NCBI GenBank assembly: GCA_020632595.1
Contig: JACKFF010000016.1
Span: forward strand, 17,197 to 81,196
From: Nitrospiraceae bacterium
GTDB lineage: Bacteria > Nitrospirota > Nitrospiria > Nitrospirales > UBA8639
Direction: 5' to 3'
Length of the DNA: 64,000 bases
This document shows, one piece after another, positions 1-7,576 of this stretch. Position 1 is the stretch's first letter. Each line of letters begins with the position of its first letter. Position numbers and translations under genes: made by a program. A model generated the notes under the pieces. That model was not told where the DNA came from. It searched no databases and saw only the letters and a program-made list of their open reading frames with translations.

Positions 1-1
1 T

Positions 2-553
2 CCCCTGCGTGTGATTTGGCTTGGTTGTCTCGTCTCGTTTTTGGGAGTATTGAGTATTTCCGGGCGCGGGGCGGTGGATGGATTGGGTTCCAATCCTTTA
101 TTGGGAGGGAGTCTGGTGGTCTGTGCCTTAGTCAGTTGGGCCTTATATACGATTGGCTGCCGAAAAACGATGGAACGTTTTTCCCCGCTGACTGTGACGT
201 GGACGACTCTTCTACTCTCGTTGATGTTTGAAATCCCTTTGTTGAGCCTGAACCACAAAGTTCTGGTTGCAGGGGTAGAGTCGGTTCCGGTATCTGGCTG
301 GCTGGCACTTTTGTACGTTATGGTGTTTGCCACGGCATTGGGTCAACAGGCCTGGCTGCTCGGCGTCAAAGGAGTCGGTCCTTCCAGAGCGGGAATTTTT
401 GGGAATCTTATTCCGGTTTCTGCGTTGTGTTTTTCGGTGATGATTTTGGGTGAACCGGTTGGCATGAGAGAAATAAGTGGGATAGGATTGATTCTGATTG
501 GGGTCTGGTTGGTTGATCGACAATCCTGTGCCATGTTAGTGAAGGTCACATGA
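2..553 (+). CDS. EamA/DMT-family permease, C-terminal part (cut by window edge)
   Basis: Visible part of an inner-membrane drug/metabolite transporter of the EamA type. The reading frame is open from base 2, so the N-terminal part lies outside the window. About six hydrophobic segments are visible, including WLGCLVSFLGVLSI near the start, ALVSWALYTIGC, TTLLLSLMFEIPLL, ALLYVMVFATALG and a last one at ISGIGLILIGVWLV. The G-E-P turn (ILGEPVG) before the last helix is typical of the second EamA repeat. The substrate cannot be told. The stop at 551-553 is followed after 37 bases by the next gene on the same strand, so the two may share a transcript. Confidence 0.8.
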   Translation, partial: PLRVIWLGCLVSFLGVLSISGRGAVDGLGSNPLLGGSLVVCALVSWALYTIGCRKTMERFSPLTVTWTTLLLSLMFEIPLLSLNHKVLVAGVESVPVSGWLALLYVMVFATALGQQAWLLGVKGVGPSRAGIFGNLIPVSALCFSVMILGEPVGMREISGIGLILIGVWLVDRQSCAMLVKVT

Positions 554-590
554 TCAGGAAATTGGCGAAAATGAAGAAAGAGAGCGCAGA

Positions 591-983
591 ATGCTGAAGG
601 AACGGATTGAGGAAGTTACACAGATGAATGAATTGTTTTACCGAGGGTTTGAACAGCTGGATGTTGCGCTGATGGACTCTATTTGGGCTCATCAAGAGTA
701 TGTGACCTGCATTCATCCAGGGTGGAGCATCCGGGTCGGGTGGCCGGCGGTTCGGGATTCCTGGGTGGTCATTTTCAATAATACGTTTTCAATGAAATTT
801 GAACTGACGGAAGTACAGGTTCAGGTTGCCGCCGATGTTGCCTGGGTTATTTGTACCGAAAACATCACCAGTCGGGTGGGAGAGAACGAACAGAATAGCC
901 AGGTGGTATCGACCAATTTATTCGAGCGGATCGGAGACGAGTGGAAGATCATTCATCACCACGGTTCACCGCTTATGGAATAA
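591..983 (+). CDS. NTF2-like / SnoaL-fold protein
   Basis: A 130-residue protein that looks like the NTF2/SnoaL-like fold (DUF4440-type). There is an N-terminal helical part (ELFYRGFEQLDVALMDSIW), a central H-P-G-W stretch after a cysteine (TCIHPGWS), then alternating beta strands ending in DEWKIIHHHGSP, the usual last strand of these small cone-shaped proteins. Length is typical. Such proteins serve as small-molecule isomerases, hydrolases or scaffolds, and no specific reaction can be assigned. The start at 591 follows a purine-rich stretch (GAAAGAGAGCGC). It may be co-transcribed with the permease upstream. Confidence 0.7.
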   Translation: MLKERIEEVTQMNELFYRGFEQLDVALMDSIWAHQEYVTCIHPGWSIRVGWPAVRDSWVVIFNNTFSMKFELTEVQVQVAADVAWVICTENITSRVGENEQNSQVVSTNLFERIGDEWKIIHHHGSPLME

Positions 984-1129
984 GATTTAATCGTCCATTG
1001 GGTATCTGGCGACGCGCGGGTATTGCTTCGGTGGCGTAGGTAGGAGGAGAGCTCTCCTCACTATGGGTATCAAAGGAGCCAGGAGATCGGGGTCATGATT
1101 CAACGCGTGTGAAGGGCAAAGAGGACTGA

Positions 1130-1351
1130 TCAAGAGGCAGAGGTACTGAATGTCGTTTTAGCCCATTCTTCAACAATCACGTCCCGTTCTTCCATATTCA
1201 ACGCGCAATATTTTTTAAACATACCCAGCCCCCCTTTTTTTCTGCGCCACGTGACGAATTGTAAAAAGTGTTCCTTGCATAACGATTGAGTCCCGGCAGG
1301 GGCGTAGAGGGGTTCGGTGCATCCCCCAATTAGACACGTATCGGCATCCAT
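1130..1351 (-). CDS. small Cys-rich protein of unknown function
   Basis: A 73-residue protein beginning MDADTCLIGGCTEP. I chose this start because AAGGAG lies about 9 bases upstream of the ATG at 1351; the longer in-frame start at 1408 has no comparable site. Three cysteines (C-x4-C, then LCKEH) plus a histidine in the first 30 residues could bind a metal, as in small zinc-ribbon or CxxxC-H proteins. A basic WRRKKGG patch follows, then an acidic helix (NMEERDVIVEEW). I do not recognise the family. It is transcribed away from its plus-strand neighbours. Confidence 0.5.
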   Translation of the reverse strand: MDADTCLIGGCTEPLYAPAGTQSLCKEHFLQFVTWRRKKGGLGMFKKYCALNMEERDVIVEEWAKTTFSTSAS

Positions 1352-1589
1352 AAACTGGTTCTCCTTAAAGGTTCCTCTGGCCACATTTTCCATTCGAAGT
1401 ATGCCCAACTGCGAGCTGAGAAGGCAATCAATTCACGCCATGATAAAAAATAATTATAGGTGGATGCCACTAATAGAGGGGTTTGGCTCTCTTGCTTTCT
1501 CTGTCAAATGGCGGGTATCGTAGGCACCCTGTTTAGGCAAACCAATTCGACATAATGTCATAGTGTCGTGGAAGAAAGGAGCATATTCT

Positions 1590-2066
1590 GTGTTGACTGC
1601 TACAGATGTATTTGAACAAACGAGAGAAATGGCTTTGCGCGCAACGAGCCAGGAAGAGCGGGCTCTTCAAATCGATTATCCGGCTCTGAGCACGAAGATT
1701 GAACAGGCATTGAAAGGTCGGAAGGTTAACCTTCTGTATGTCAACGAATTTTTGCCGGAAGGGTATGAAGATCAAGGGCGTTTTAACGTGATGGTTATGA
1801 CATCTGGCAACGTTCTTTTCGATATGGTTATCGGGGACTCGTACTTTCGGTATGATGTTTTTTCTTGCTGTGATTTGGATAAAATTCAATTGATTGACGG
1901 GACTTGGGATAATAAGGAAAAACGCACGGAAGAATCATTTCTTAGTCTCCGGCTGATGCATGGCGATGAGGCGCATATTCTTCTCGCGCTTAACGACGCA
2001 CATCGTCCAGCGGTATTGTCTTTTGCGGAAAAAATCTCTCATGGCCGACATCCCGAAAAAGCCTGA
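1590..2066 (+). CDS. conserved-looking hypothetical protein
   Basis: A protein of about 158 residues. The GTG start at 1590 is preceded by AAAGGAG with 8-base spacing; the frame is also open upstream to a GTG at 1563 that lacks a clear site. The first third is helical and charged (VFEQTREMALRATSQEERALQ). The middle shows beta strands (VNLLYVNEFLPEG, RFNVMVMTSGNVLFDMVIGDSYFRYDVF) and the end resembles a dimer-like helix. No signal peptide or membrane segment is visible. I do not recognise the family and assign no function. It is convergent with ygfZ, only about 45 bases separating the stops. Confidence 0.6.
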   Translation: MLTATDVFEQTREMALRATSQEERALQIDYPALSTKIEQALKGRKVNLLYVNEFLPEGYEDQGRFNVMVMTSGNVLFDMVIGDSYFRYDVFSCCDLDKIQLIDGTWDNKEKRTEESFLSLRLMHGDEAHILLALNDAHRPAVLSFAEKISHGRHPEKA

Positions 2067-2111
2067 TCAATTTCAGATTTCGGAAGAATTCTTTTGGAAT
2101 CCCGAGGCTGA

Positions 2112-3206
2112 TTAAGAGGCTGTAAACGGCAAGGCGCAGACAGACGCTGGAAAGCGCTGGTTTCTGATCTCGATTTCCAGTTTTGTCTGCGGTTGGGTAA
2201 AATCTCGTAATGGAAATCCAAGAGCAATCGGTTTTTTCACAAGAGGGGAGTGGGTGGAACTGGACACCCACCCCACTTCCCGGGTCCCACTAAAAAGTTT
2301 CGCCCCAGGTTCGGGTAGCTGTGGGACTTCCGCTTCAAGAACTAATCCGACCATTCGCCGCTTCACCGATCCGTACGTATCCATTCTGGCGACGACTTCC
2401 TGCCCCGGATAACATCCCTTCGATAAACTAAAGGCAATTCCCTCAAGATTGGCTTCTGGCGGAACGATTTTTTCATTTAAGTCCGGCCCAAGGCGAGCCA
2501 ATCCACCTTCAATCCTGGATGTCTCTAGTGCCTCCCTTCCGACCTGGAGCAGGCCTAGCTCTTTTCCCGTGTTCAAGAGATGAGACCAGAGCGAAGGAAG
2601 GGCTTCGATCGGTATAAACAATTCGTAATCTTGTCCACCCGTTTCTTCCGTGCGAGCAAGAAATCCTTGTGCATCAGCTAATGTGAAGGTGATGGTGTCT
2701 AAGACCTGGAGTGATCCCACTTCCAAATTTAAGGCATTCTTAAGAACCTCCGGACCCTTCGGCCCCGTCACAAGGAGAAGGCCCCAGCTTTCCAGGCTAT
2801 TGTGAAGTTTGGCTTTTGTCCCATAGAGCAGAAATTTTCGAAGGGCTTGATAGGTAAGATCCCCTACCTCTCCAACATCCTCAATGATCAGGGATTCGGT
2901 TTGCCGAAACACCCGGAAATAGGAAAGCATTTTCCCCTTATGGTTCATAAATGCAGAGTACCGGCCCTGCCCGGATTTGAGAGGAAGGATATCATTGCTG
3001 ATGAGGCTTTGGAGCCAGGTGACCCGGTCATCTCCCGTGACCATGATTTTTCCGCGTAAGGAGAGGTCGGCGAGCCCAGCCCGCCGATGAATAGATTCAT
3101 ACTCTAAGAGAGTATTCCCATAATGGAATGGGACTTCCCATTCGCCACATGGTTGAAACGTGGCTCCTAGGGCTTCATGCTGCTTATGAAGAGGTAGCGT
3201 TTTCAT
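2112..3206 (-). CDS. ygfZ: YgfZ-type folate-binding protein (GcvT-like)
   Basis: A 364-residue member of the YgfZ/GcvT aminomethyltransferase-like family. YgfZ (the IBA57 relative) helps maturation or repair of certain iron-sulfur enzymes in a folate-dependent way. The family signature K-G-C-Y-x-G-Q-E is present around residues 263-270, with the key cysteine near residue 265, followed by the C-terminal beta-barrel segment (MVGLVLEAE to IALGF). The N-terminal part has the GcvT-like LADLSLRGKIMVTGDDRVTWLQ. The start codon overlaps the stop of the upstream receiver-like gene (ATGA at 3203-3206), indicating translational coupling. An Fe-S role fits a neighbourhood with NadA and ThiC, both [4Fe-4S] enzymes, but that link is inference. 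Confidence 0.9.
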   Translation of the reverse strand: MKTLPLHKQHEALGATFQPCGEWEVPFHYGNTLLEYESIHRRAGLADLSLRGKIMVTGDDRVTWLQSLISNDILPLKSGQGRYSAFMNHKGKMLSYFRVFRQTESLIIEDVGEVGDLTYQALRKFLLYGTKAKLHNSLESWGLLLVTGPKGPEVLKNALNLEVGSLQVLDTITFTLADAQGFLARTEETGGQDYELFIPIEALPSLWSHLLNTGKELGLLQVGREALETSRIEGGLARLGPDLNEKIVPPEANLEGIAFSLSKGCYPGQEVVARMDTYGSVKRRMVGLVLEAEVPQLPEPGAKLFSGTREVGWVSSSTHSPLVKKPIALGFPLRDFTQPQTKLEIEIRNQRFPASVCALPFTAS

Positions 3207-3586
3207 GATGTCGTTGCCGCCGTGATTTCCTCAAACAGCGCGAGTGTCCGCGCAGAAAACTCATTGCGCGAGACAATTTTTTGAATTCCAAGGTCTTTGG
3301 CCAGTTTCCAGGTTTGCACCTCTTCATGATTGGCAAAGGCCAGAATGGGCAAGGAGTGTGTTTGAGGAAGGGTTCGGAGAGATTTCACAATTTCGGAGGC
3401 ATTAAGACGGTCATCGTTCATGTTAATAATGATGCCCATTGGTTGGCTGGCAAGAGCTTTGGTTTGCCAGTCATCTCCGGTGCGGAGGCGTTCCAGTTTG
3501 TAGCCTTGTGGTAAAAAGGCATCGCGTATTTTGGTGTAGAAGAAGATATCACTCACGGCCACAAGAATTGTTTTGGTGTCTGGCAT
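3203..3586 (-). CDS. receiver-like (CheY-fold) single-domain protein
   Basis: A 127-residue protein with the size and alternating strand-helix pattern of a response-regulator receiver domain: TILVAVSDIFFYTKIRDAFL, GIIINMNDDRLNASEIVKSL, LPILAFANHEE and IQKIVSRNEF. The acidic pocket is not the classical DD...D...K set. The first strand ends in V-S-D, the middle strand ends in N-M-N-D-D and the last strand lacks the usual K-P. It is therefore probably a pseudo-receiver that is not phosphorylated in the normal way. It overlaps ygfZ by four bases and lies 22 bases downstream of the TPR gene, so these three minus-strand genes likely form an operon. Confidence 0.65.
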   Translation of the reverse strand: MPDTKTILVAVSDIFFYTKIRDAFLPQGYKLERLRTGDDWQTKALASQPMGIIINMNDDRLNASEIVKSLRTLPQTHSLPILAFANHEEVQTWKLAKDLGIQKIVSRNEFSARTLALFEEITAATTS

Positions 3587-3608
3587 TTGGTAAGGCCTTT
3601 TTGTTGTG

Positions 3609-4124
3609 CTAGTTCATGAGAGTCAGAATGCGCATGAGCGCTTGCTTAGCTGTCTTGTATTCGGGGTTAAGGGCCAGAGACTTTTTGTAGGAATCGACGG
3701 CTTGGTCCCATGCCCCTTGTCGTTCGTACACCCGTCCGAGATTCATATGAGGAAAGGAGGGGTTTTCATATCGTTTGGCTTTCATCGCCTTTTCAAGCCA
3801 AGGAATGGCCTCTTCCAGCTGGTTGAGCTCAATGAGGTAGGCCCCGATATCGTTATAGGGATTTCCGAATTCAGGGTCCTGCCGAATAGCCTGATGGCAT
3901 TCCTCAATGGCTTCTTGCAATTGTCCCATGAAACTATAGGCCCATCCTAGAAATGTGTGGGCTTCGGCTGTCGGAAAGAGGTCGATGGATTGTTTGTAGA
4001 GATCAACTGCTTCTTCCAGCTGTCCCTTCATTTGGAGCTCATAGGCCTGTTGAAAAAGGTTCCAGGCTGCCACCTTATCCTCTTCGTTGCCCTCACCCTG
4101 GTCGAGAAAATCTTGAATATCCAT
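3609..4124 (-). CDS. TPR-repeat protein
   Basis: A 171-residue protein made almost entirely of tetratricopeptide repeats. Successive 34-residue units are visible as QLEEAVDLYKQSIDLFP, QLQEAIEECHQAIRQDP, QLEEAIPWLEKAMK and AWDQAVDSYKKSLALNP, each with the small-residue and proline positions of TPRs. There is no signal peptide or membrane helix, so it is probably cytoplasmic and acts as a protein-binding scaffold. It is the first gene of the unit TPR / receiver-like / ygfZ. Its partner cannot be told from the sequence. Confidence 0.8.
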   Translation of the reverse strand: MDIQDFLDQGEGNEEDKVAAWNLFQQAYELQMKGQLEEAVDLYKQSIDLFPTAEAHTFLGWAYSFMGQLQEAIEECHQAIRQDPEFGNPYNDIGAYLIELNQLEEAIPWLEKAMKAKRYENPSFPHMNLGRVYERQGAWDQAVDSYKKSLALNPEYKTAKQALMRILTLMN

Positions 4125-4176
4125 GGGAAATTGTGTTCCGCACAGTCCTTTTTGTGTTTATCAGGAATAGTAGCGG

Positions 4177-4977
4177 TTACTCGCCTTTGAGCTTGTGTTG
4201 GACTAATTCAGCTGCACGTCGGCCGGAAAGCAACATCGAACCAAATGCCGGTCCCATGCGTGGACTGCCATCAACTGCAGCAACGGCCAAGCCGGTCACA
4301 AAGCAATTGGGATAGATTTCACGGGTATTTTCTACCACTAATGCTTCAGAACGCGCTACCCACATAGCTCCGTTTCCCGGAACCTTCTGATATAAATTAC
4401 GTTGGTTGAGGAGATTAACCACAACGGCATCATGACCGGTAGCATCAACCACAATTTGACTTTCAAGGGCAATGGGATCTACGTGAATGGTATCATGACC
4501 GGCCATTTCCACAGTGGAATTATTGACAACGACACCTTCGATACGATGATCCTGCCGAAGAATAAGATCGACCACTTTTGTGAGATTCATAATCTTCACG
4601 CCGGCTTCGTAAGCGGCGGAAATGAGCCGGCTGGTCACATGAGGAGGATCAACCATGGTCATGCCCGGGCAGTCTTTAATCGGTTTAAAGGGTATGCCCA
4701 ATTCTTCAAGAATCCGATCCGCCGGTTCGCAAATCGTGGCCTTATTCATGAGAAATCCCCCGGACCAAAAGCCACCACCAAGAGCCAGTGATTGTTCGAT
4801 GAGCAGAGTCCGGAAGCCGATTGCGGCGAGATCGCGGGCACAAAGGAGTCCGGATGGACCTCCGCCCACTATAATGATATCGCTTTCAATCAGTGCATCG
4901 AATTCTTTGTAATACTCCCGGGCAATGTGACGGGTGATGTCCCGTTCTCGTAACGGAGCGATGTTTATAGGATTCAT
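4177..4977 (-). CDS. thi4: Thi4-family thiazole synthase (His-type, probably sulfide-dependent)
   Basis: A 266-residue THI4-family enzyme that forms the thiazole moiety of thiamine from NAD, glycine and sulfur. The dinucleotide-binding G-G-G-P-S-G is at residues 38-43 (strand DIIIVGGGPSGL), and the C-terminal D-G-S-P-R-M-G-P-x-F-G motif is present. In eukaryotic suicidal THI4 a cysteine donates its own sulfur; the equivalent position here (just before V-D-P, residue 165) is a histidine, as in the archaeal enzyme that uses free sulfide. The enzyme is therefore predicted to be catalytic. The gene is 122 bases downstream of thiC on the same strand and is likely under the same TPP control. No thiG or thiS is seen nearby. 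Confidence 0.9.
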   Translation of the reverse strand: MNPINIAPLRERDITRHIAREYYKEFDALIESDIIIVGGGPSGLLCARDLAAIGFRTLLIEQSLALGGGFWSGGFLMNKATICEPADRILEELGIPFKPIKDCPGMTMVDPPHVTSRLISAAYEAGVKIMNLTKVVDLILRQDHRIEGVVVNNSTVEMAGHDTIHVDPIALESQIVVDATGHDAVVVNLLNQRNLYQKVPGNGAMWVARSEALVVENTREIYPNCFVTGLAVAAVDGSPRMGPAFGSMLLSGRRAAELVQHKLKGE

Positions 4978-5099
4978 AGGGGAGCTCCAGGTAATATTTT
5001 TTCGTTTTTAACCAACATAAAGGCCAATGACGTTTTGGACTTTGTCTCTGTACAAATTCCTCCGGTTTCCTGCAGATTCCGTCATTGACCCATCCCGCT

Positions 5100-7034
5100 T
5101 TATCGATATAAGTCTCCACCGGTTTTTCGGAACTCTTCTGACTTTTCCTGCATGCCCTGCTTCAGGGCGGCATCATCCGCCAATTGTTTTTCCGCAGCAT
5201 ACTCTCGCACGTCCTGGGTAATTTTCATAGAACAAAAATGCGGGCCACACATGGAGCAAAAATGGGCCAGTTTAGCCCCCTGAGCGGGGAGCGTGGCATC
5301 ATGGAAATCCTTCGCCGTTTCCGGGTCAAGCGATAAATTGAATTGATCCTGCCAGCGAAATTCAAACCGTGCCTGTGAGAGGGCATTGTCCCGGTGTTGA
5401 GCCCCCGGGTGGCCTTTAGCCAAATCTGCGGCATGTGCCGCTATTTTGTACGCCATAACTCCGGCTTTCACGTCCTCCTTGTCAGGAAGCCCTAGATGTT
5501 CTTTGGGGGTGACGTAACACAGCATCGCGCAGCCGTACCAGCCGATCATGGCTGCGCCGATTGCGGATGTGATGTGGTCGTAGCCTGGCGCAATATCAGT
5601 GGTAAGGGGGCCCAGAGTATAGAATGGGGCTTCGTCACAAGCCGCCAATTGTTTGTCCATGTTTTCTTTGATGAGTTGCATGGGGACGTGTCCCGGCCCC
5701 TCAATCATGACTTGGACGTCATGCTTCCAGGCGATTTTCGTGAGTTCTCCCAGTGTTTCCAGTTCGGCAAATTGGGCCACATCGTTGGCGTCCGCCAGGG
5801 AACCCGGTCGCAATCCGTCTCCTAAGCTAAATGACACATCATAACTTTTCATGATTTCGCAAATTTCTTCGAAATGCGTATAGGCAAAGTTTTCCTGATG
5901 GTGAGCCAGGCACCATTTGGCATGGATGGACCCGCCGCGGGAGACGATACCGGTCATCCGAGAGGCTGTCAGCGGGACATAGGCCAGGCGAACACCGGCA
6001 TGAATGGTGAAATAATCCACGCCCTGTTCGGCCTGTTCCACGAGAGTATCTCGAAAGATTTCCCAGGTCAGTTCCTCTGGTTTCCCACCCACTTTTTCTA
6101 AGGCTTGGTATATGGGAACGGTCCCTATGGGCACGGGGGAATTTCGTATGATCCATTCACGGGTCTCGTGGATGTTTTTCCCTGTGGAGAGGTCCATGAC
6201 GGTGTCTCCTCCCCATCGGATAGACCAAATTAATTTTTCAACCTCTTCTTCAATAGAGGACGTAACGGCAGAATTTCCAATGTTGGCGTTGATTTTTACC
6301 AAAAAATTGCGCCCGATAATCATAGGCTCAATTTCTGGATGATTGATATTGGCGGGAATAATGGCCCGTCCCCGAGCCACTTCATCACGGACAAACTCCG
6401 GTGTGATGTAGGAGGGCGTGGACGCGCCCCAATTTTGTCCAGGATGTTGAACCACTCCGAAGGCCTGTCCTGTCCCCTGTTGGGCGGATAGGCGCTCCTC
6501 ACGTGCCTGGTTCTCCCGGATAGCAATAAATTCCATTTCCGGTGTGACGATTCCCTTCCGGGCATAGTGCAATTGCGTGACGTTACGGCCTGCTTTCGCC
6601 CGGAGTGGCGGGCGTTGCAAATGGAACCGGATGGCCTGCAAAGCGGGATCGTTTGCACGAATTCGTCCATATCGTGAGCTGACCTCTTTCAAGGCTTCGA
6701 CGTCTTGACGTTCGGCGATCCAGTCCTTTCTGATGGGATGAAGGCCCTTGCGCACATCAATCTGAATCCCAGGATCTGTGTAGGGTCCTGAGGTATCATA
6801 GACAATGACAGGCGGGTTCTGAATTTCGGTGTCATCGTGCATGCTCCGACTGCTTGTTTGATGAATTTCCCGCATAGGGACCCGTACATCCGGTCTCGAG
6901 CCGGTTCGATATATTTTTTGTGAGCCGGGAAACGGTTGAATCGATAGGGAAGAAAGAGGAATGCGGGGCTCCTCCGAAATGACGTGTAATGATGGTGTCG
7001 AAGGACTGGATGTGGTGGTTTGGGCTGGTGTCAT
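5100..7034 (-). CDS. thiC: phosphomethylpyrimidine synthase ThiC
   Basis: A 644-residue ThiC, the radical-SAM enzyme converting aminoimidazole ribotide to hydroxymethylpyrimidine phosphate for thiamine. The C-terminal C-x2-C-x4-C cluster motif (C593, C596, C601; FCSMCGPHFCSM) binds the [4Fe-4S] cluster. The core contains the family motifs MDLSTGKNIHETREWI, GGSIHAKWCLAHHQEN and MIEGPGHVPM. Length matches bacterial ThiC with the N-terminal ThiC-associated domain. The ATG at 7034 has a GAGAGG site 6-7 bases upstream. Transcription starts upstream of a TPP riboswitch with an intrinsic terminator in the leader, so the gene is expected to be shut off by thiamine pyrophosphate. Confidence 0.97.
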   Translation of the reverse strand: MTPAQTTTSSPSTPSLHVISEEPRIPLSSLSIQPFPGSQKIYRTGSRPDVRVPMREIHQTSSRSMHDDTEIQNPPVIVYDTSGPYTDPGIQIDVRKGLHPIRKDWIAERQDVEALKEVSSRYGRIRANDPALQAIRFHLQRPPLRAKAGRNVTQLHYARKGIVTPEMEFIAIRENQAREERLSAQQGTGQAFGVVQHPGQNWGASTPSYITPEFVRDEVARGRAIIPANINHPEIEPMIIGRNFLVKINANIGNSAVTSSIEEEVEKLIWSIRWGGDTVMDLSTGKNIHETREWIIRNSPVPIGTVPIYQALEKVGGKPEELTWEIFRDTLVEQAEQGVDYFTIHAGVRLAYVPLTASRMTGIVSRGGSIHAKWCLAHHQENFAYTHFEEICEIMKSYDVSFSLGDGLRPGSLADANDVAQFAELETLGELTKIAWKHDVQVMIEGPGHVPMQLIKENMDKQLAACDEAPFYTLGPLTTDIAPGYDHITSAIGAAMIGWYGCAMLCYVTPKEHLGLPDKEDVKAGVMAYKIAAHAADLAKGHPGAQHRDNALSQARFEFRWQDQFNLSLDPETAKDFHDATLPAQGAKLAHFCSMCGPHFCSMKITQDVREYAAEKQLADDAALKQGMQEKSEEFRKTGGDLYR

Positions 7035-7090
7035 GCAAACCCTCTCTTTCTGGGATTAGGGAATTAGTCCAGGAAGCTTACTCCATAAAC

Positions 7091-7125
7091 AAAAAGCCGC
7101 CCCTTTTTCGCTAAAGAGTGCGGCT
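7091..7125 (-). terminator. intrinsic terminator in the thiC leader (riboswitch expression platform)
   Basis: On the minus strand AGCCGC (7125-7120) pairs with GCGGCT (7100-7095) around a 19-base loop, and the second arm runs directly into a T-run (7095-7091). It lies between the TPP aptamer and the thiC start, so it is the likely OFF state of the switch. The loop contains TAGCGAAAA (7113-7105), which is complementary to TTTTCGCTA at the 5' side of the aptamer (7235-7227) and could form an alternative antiterminator. Confidence 0.75.
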
Positions 7126-7137
7126 GCTTGTGCGGGC

Positions 7138-7236
7138 TTTCGTGGCTCCTGCTTCCCTACGCTGGTATTATCCAGGTCAGGTCGTGAGGGTCGTCCCCTT
7201 GTGGGACTCTCAGCGTGTCGCACCCCTAGCGAAAAG
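7138..7236 (-). promoter_or_regulatory. TPP riboswitch (THI element) upstream of thiC
   Basis: Read on the minus strand, all conserved blocks of the THI-box aptamer are present in order: AGGGGTGC, GCTGAGAG, ACCCTCACGACCTGACCTGG, then ATAATACCAGCGTAGGGAAG. This is the classical GGGGUGC...CUGAGA...ACCUGAUCUGGAUAAUGCCAGCGUAGGGAAG pattern. The core covers about 7151-7230. A P1-like closing pair CGAAA (7142-7138 read on the minus strand) with TTTCG (7234-7230) is possible. It controls thiC, and probably thi4, in response to thiamine pyrophosphate. The terminator just downstream suggests transcriptional control. Confidence 0.95.
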
Positions 7237-7237
7237 T

Positions 7238-7267
7238 ATCGTACCGCTGGGTCTTTTCCCTTGTCAA
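7238..7267 (-). promoter_or_regulatory. sigma-70-type promoter of the thiC riboswitch transcript
   Basis: On the minus strand a perfect -35 box TTGACA (7267-7262) is followed, after an 18-base spacer, by TACGAT (7243-7238), a fair -10 box. It places the transcript start a few bases before the aptamer, at about 7229-7233. Such close abutment is common for riboswitch leaders. A start there would cut into the 5' arm of the proposed antiterminator, so either the start is slightly further upstream or that arm is shorter. Confidence 0.6.
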
Positions 7268-7576
7268 ACCCTTACGCCATGCGAGAGGGTTGATCAATCG
7301 CTAAAAAAGGTTCATGGAAAGAAAGTGCTATCATTTTCATTGCAAGGTGCGTCACCGAAAGGTTTAACGCTTCTGTTGTTGTGTGCGGAGATTTTATCGG
7401 TCATCCGACAAGTACGCGATGGGAATTTCGCTCTCAGGCGTTCAGGCTTTTTCAGGAGGGAATGATTTGCTACAATGGAAAGCTGGCATCCCATACAAAA
7501 GAGACATGATCAAGATGATCAATGCGAAGCCGGGGGCTGATTTGAAAAATTTTTTCATTAACATAAGGAATGTGGC
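7268..7576. other. intergenic region between thiC promoter and nadA
   Basis: About 310 bases between the divergent thiC leader and nadA. Short open frames exist here but have no convincing start sites or protein character. The only clear signal is the nadA ribosome-binding site AAGGA at 7565-7569. I see no RNA gene; a nadA promoter is expected here but none stands out. Confidence 0.5.
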
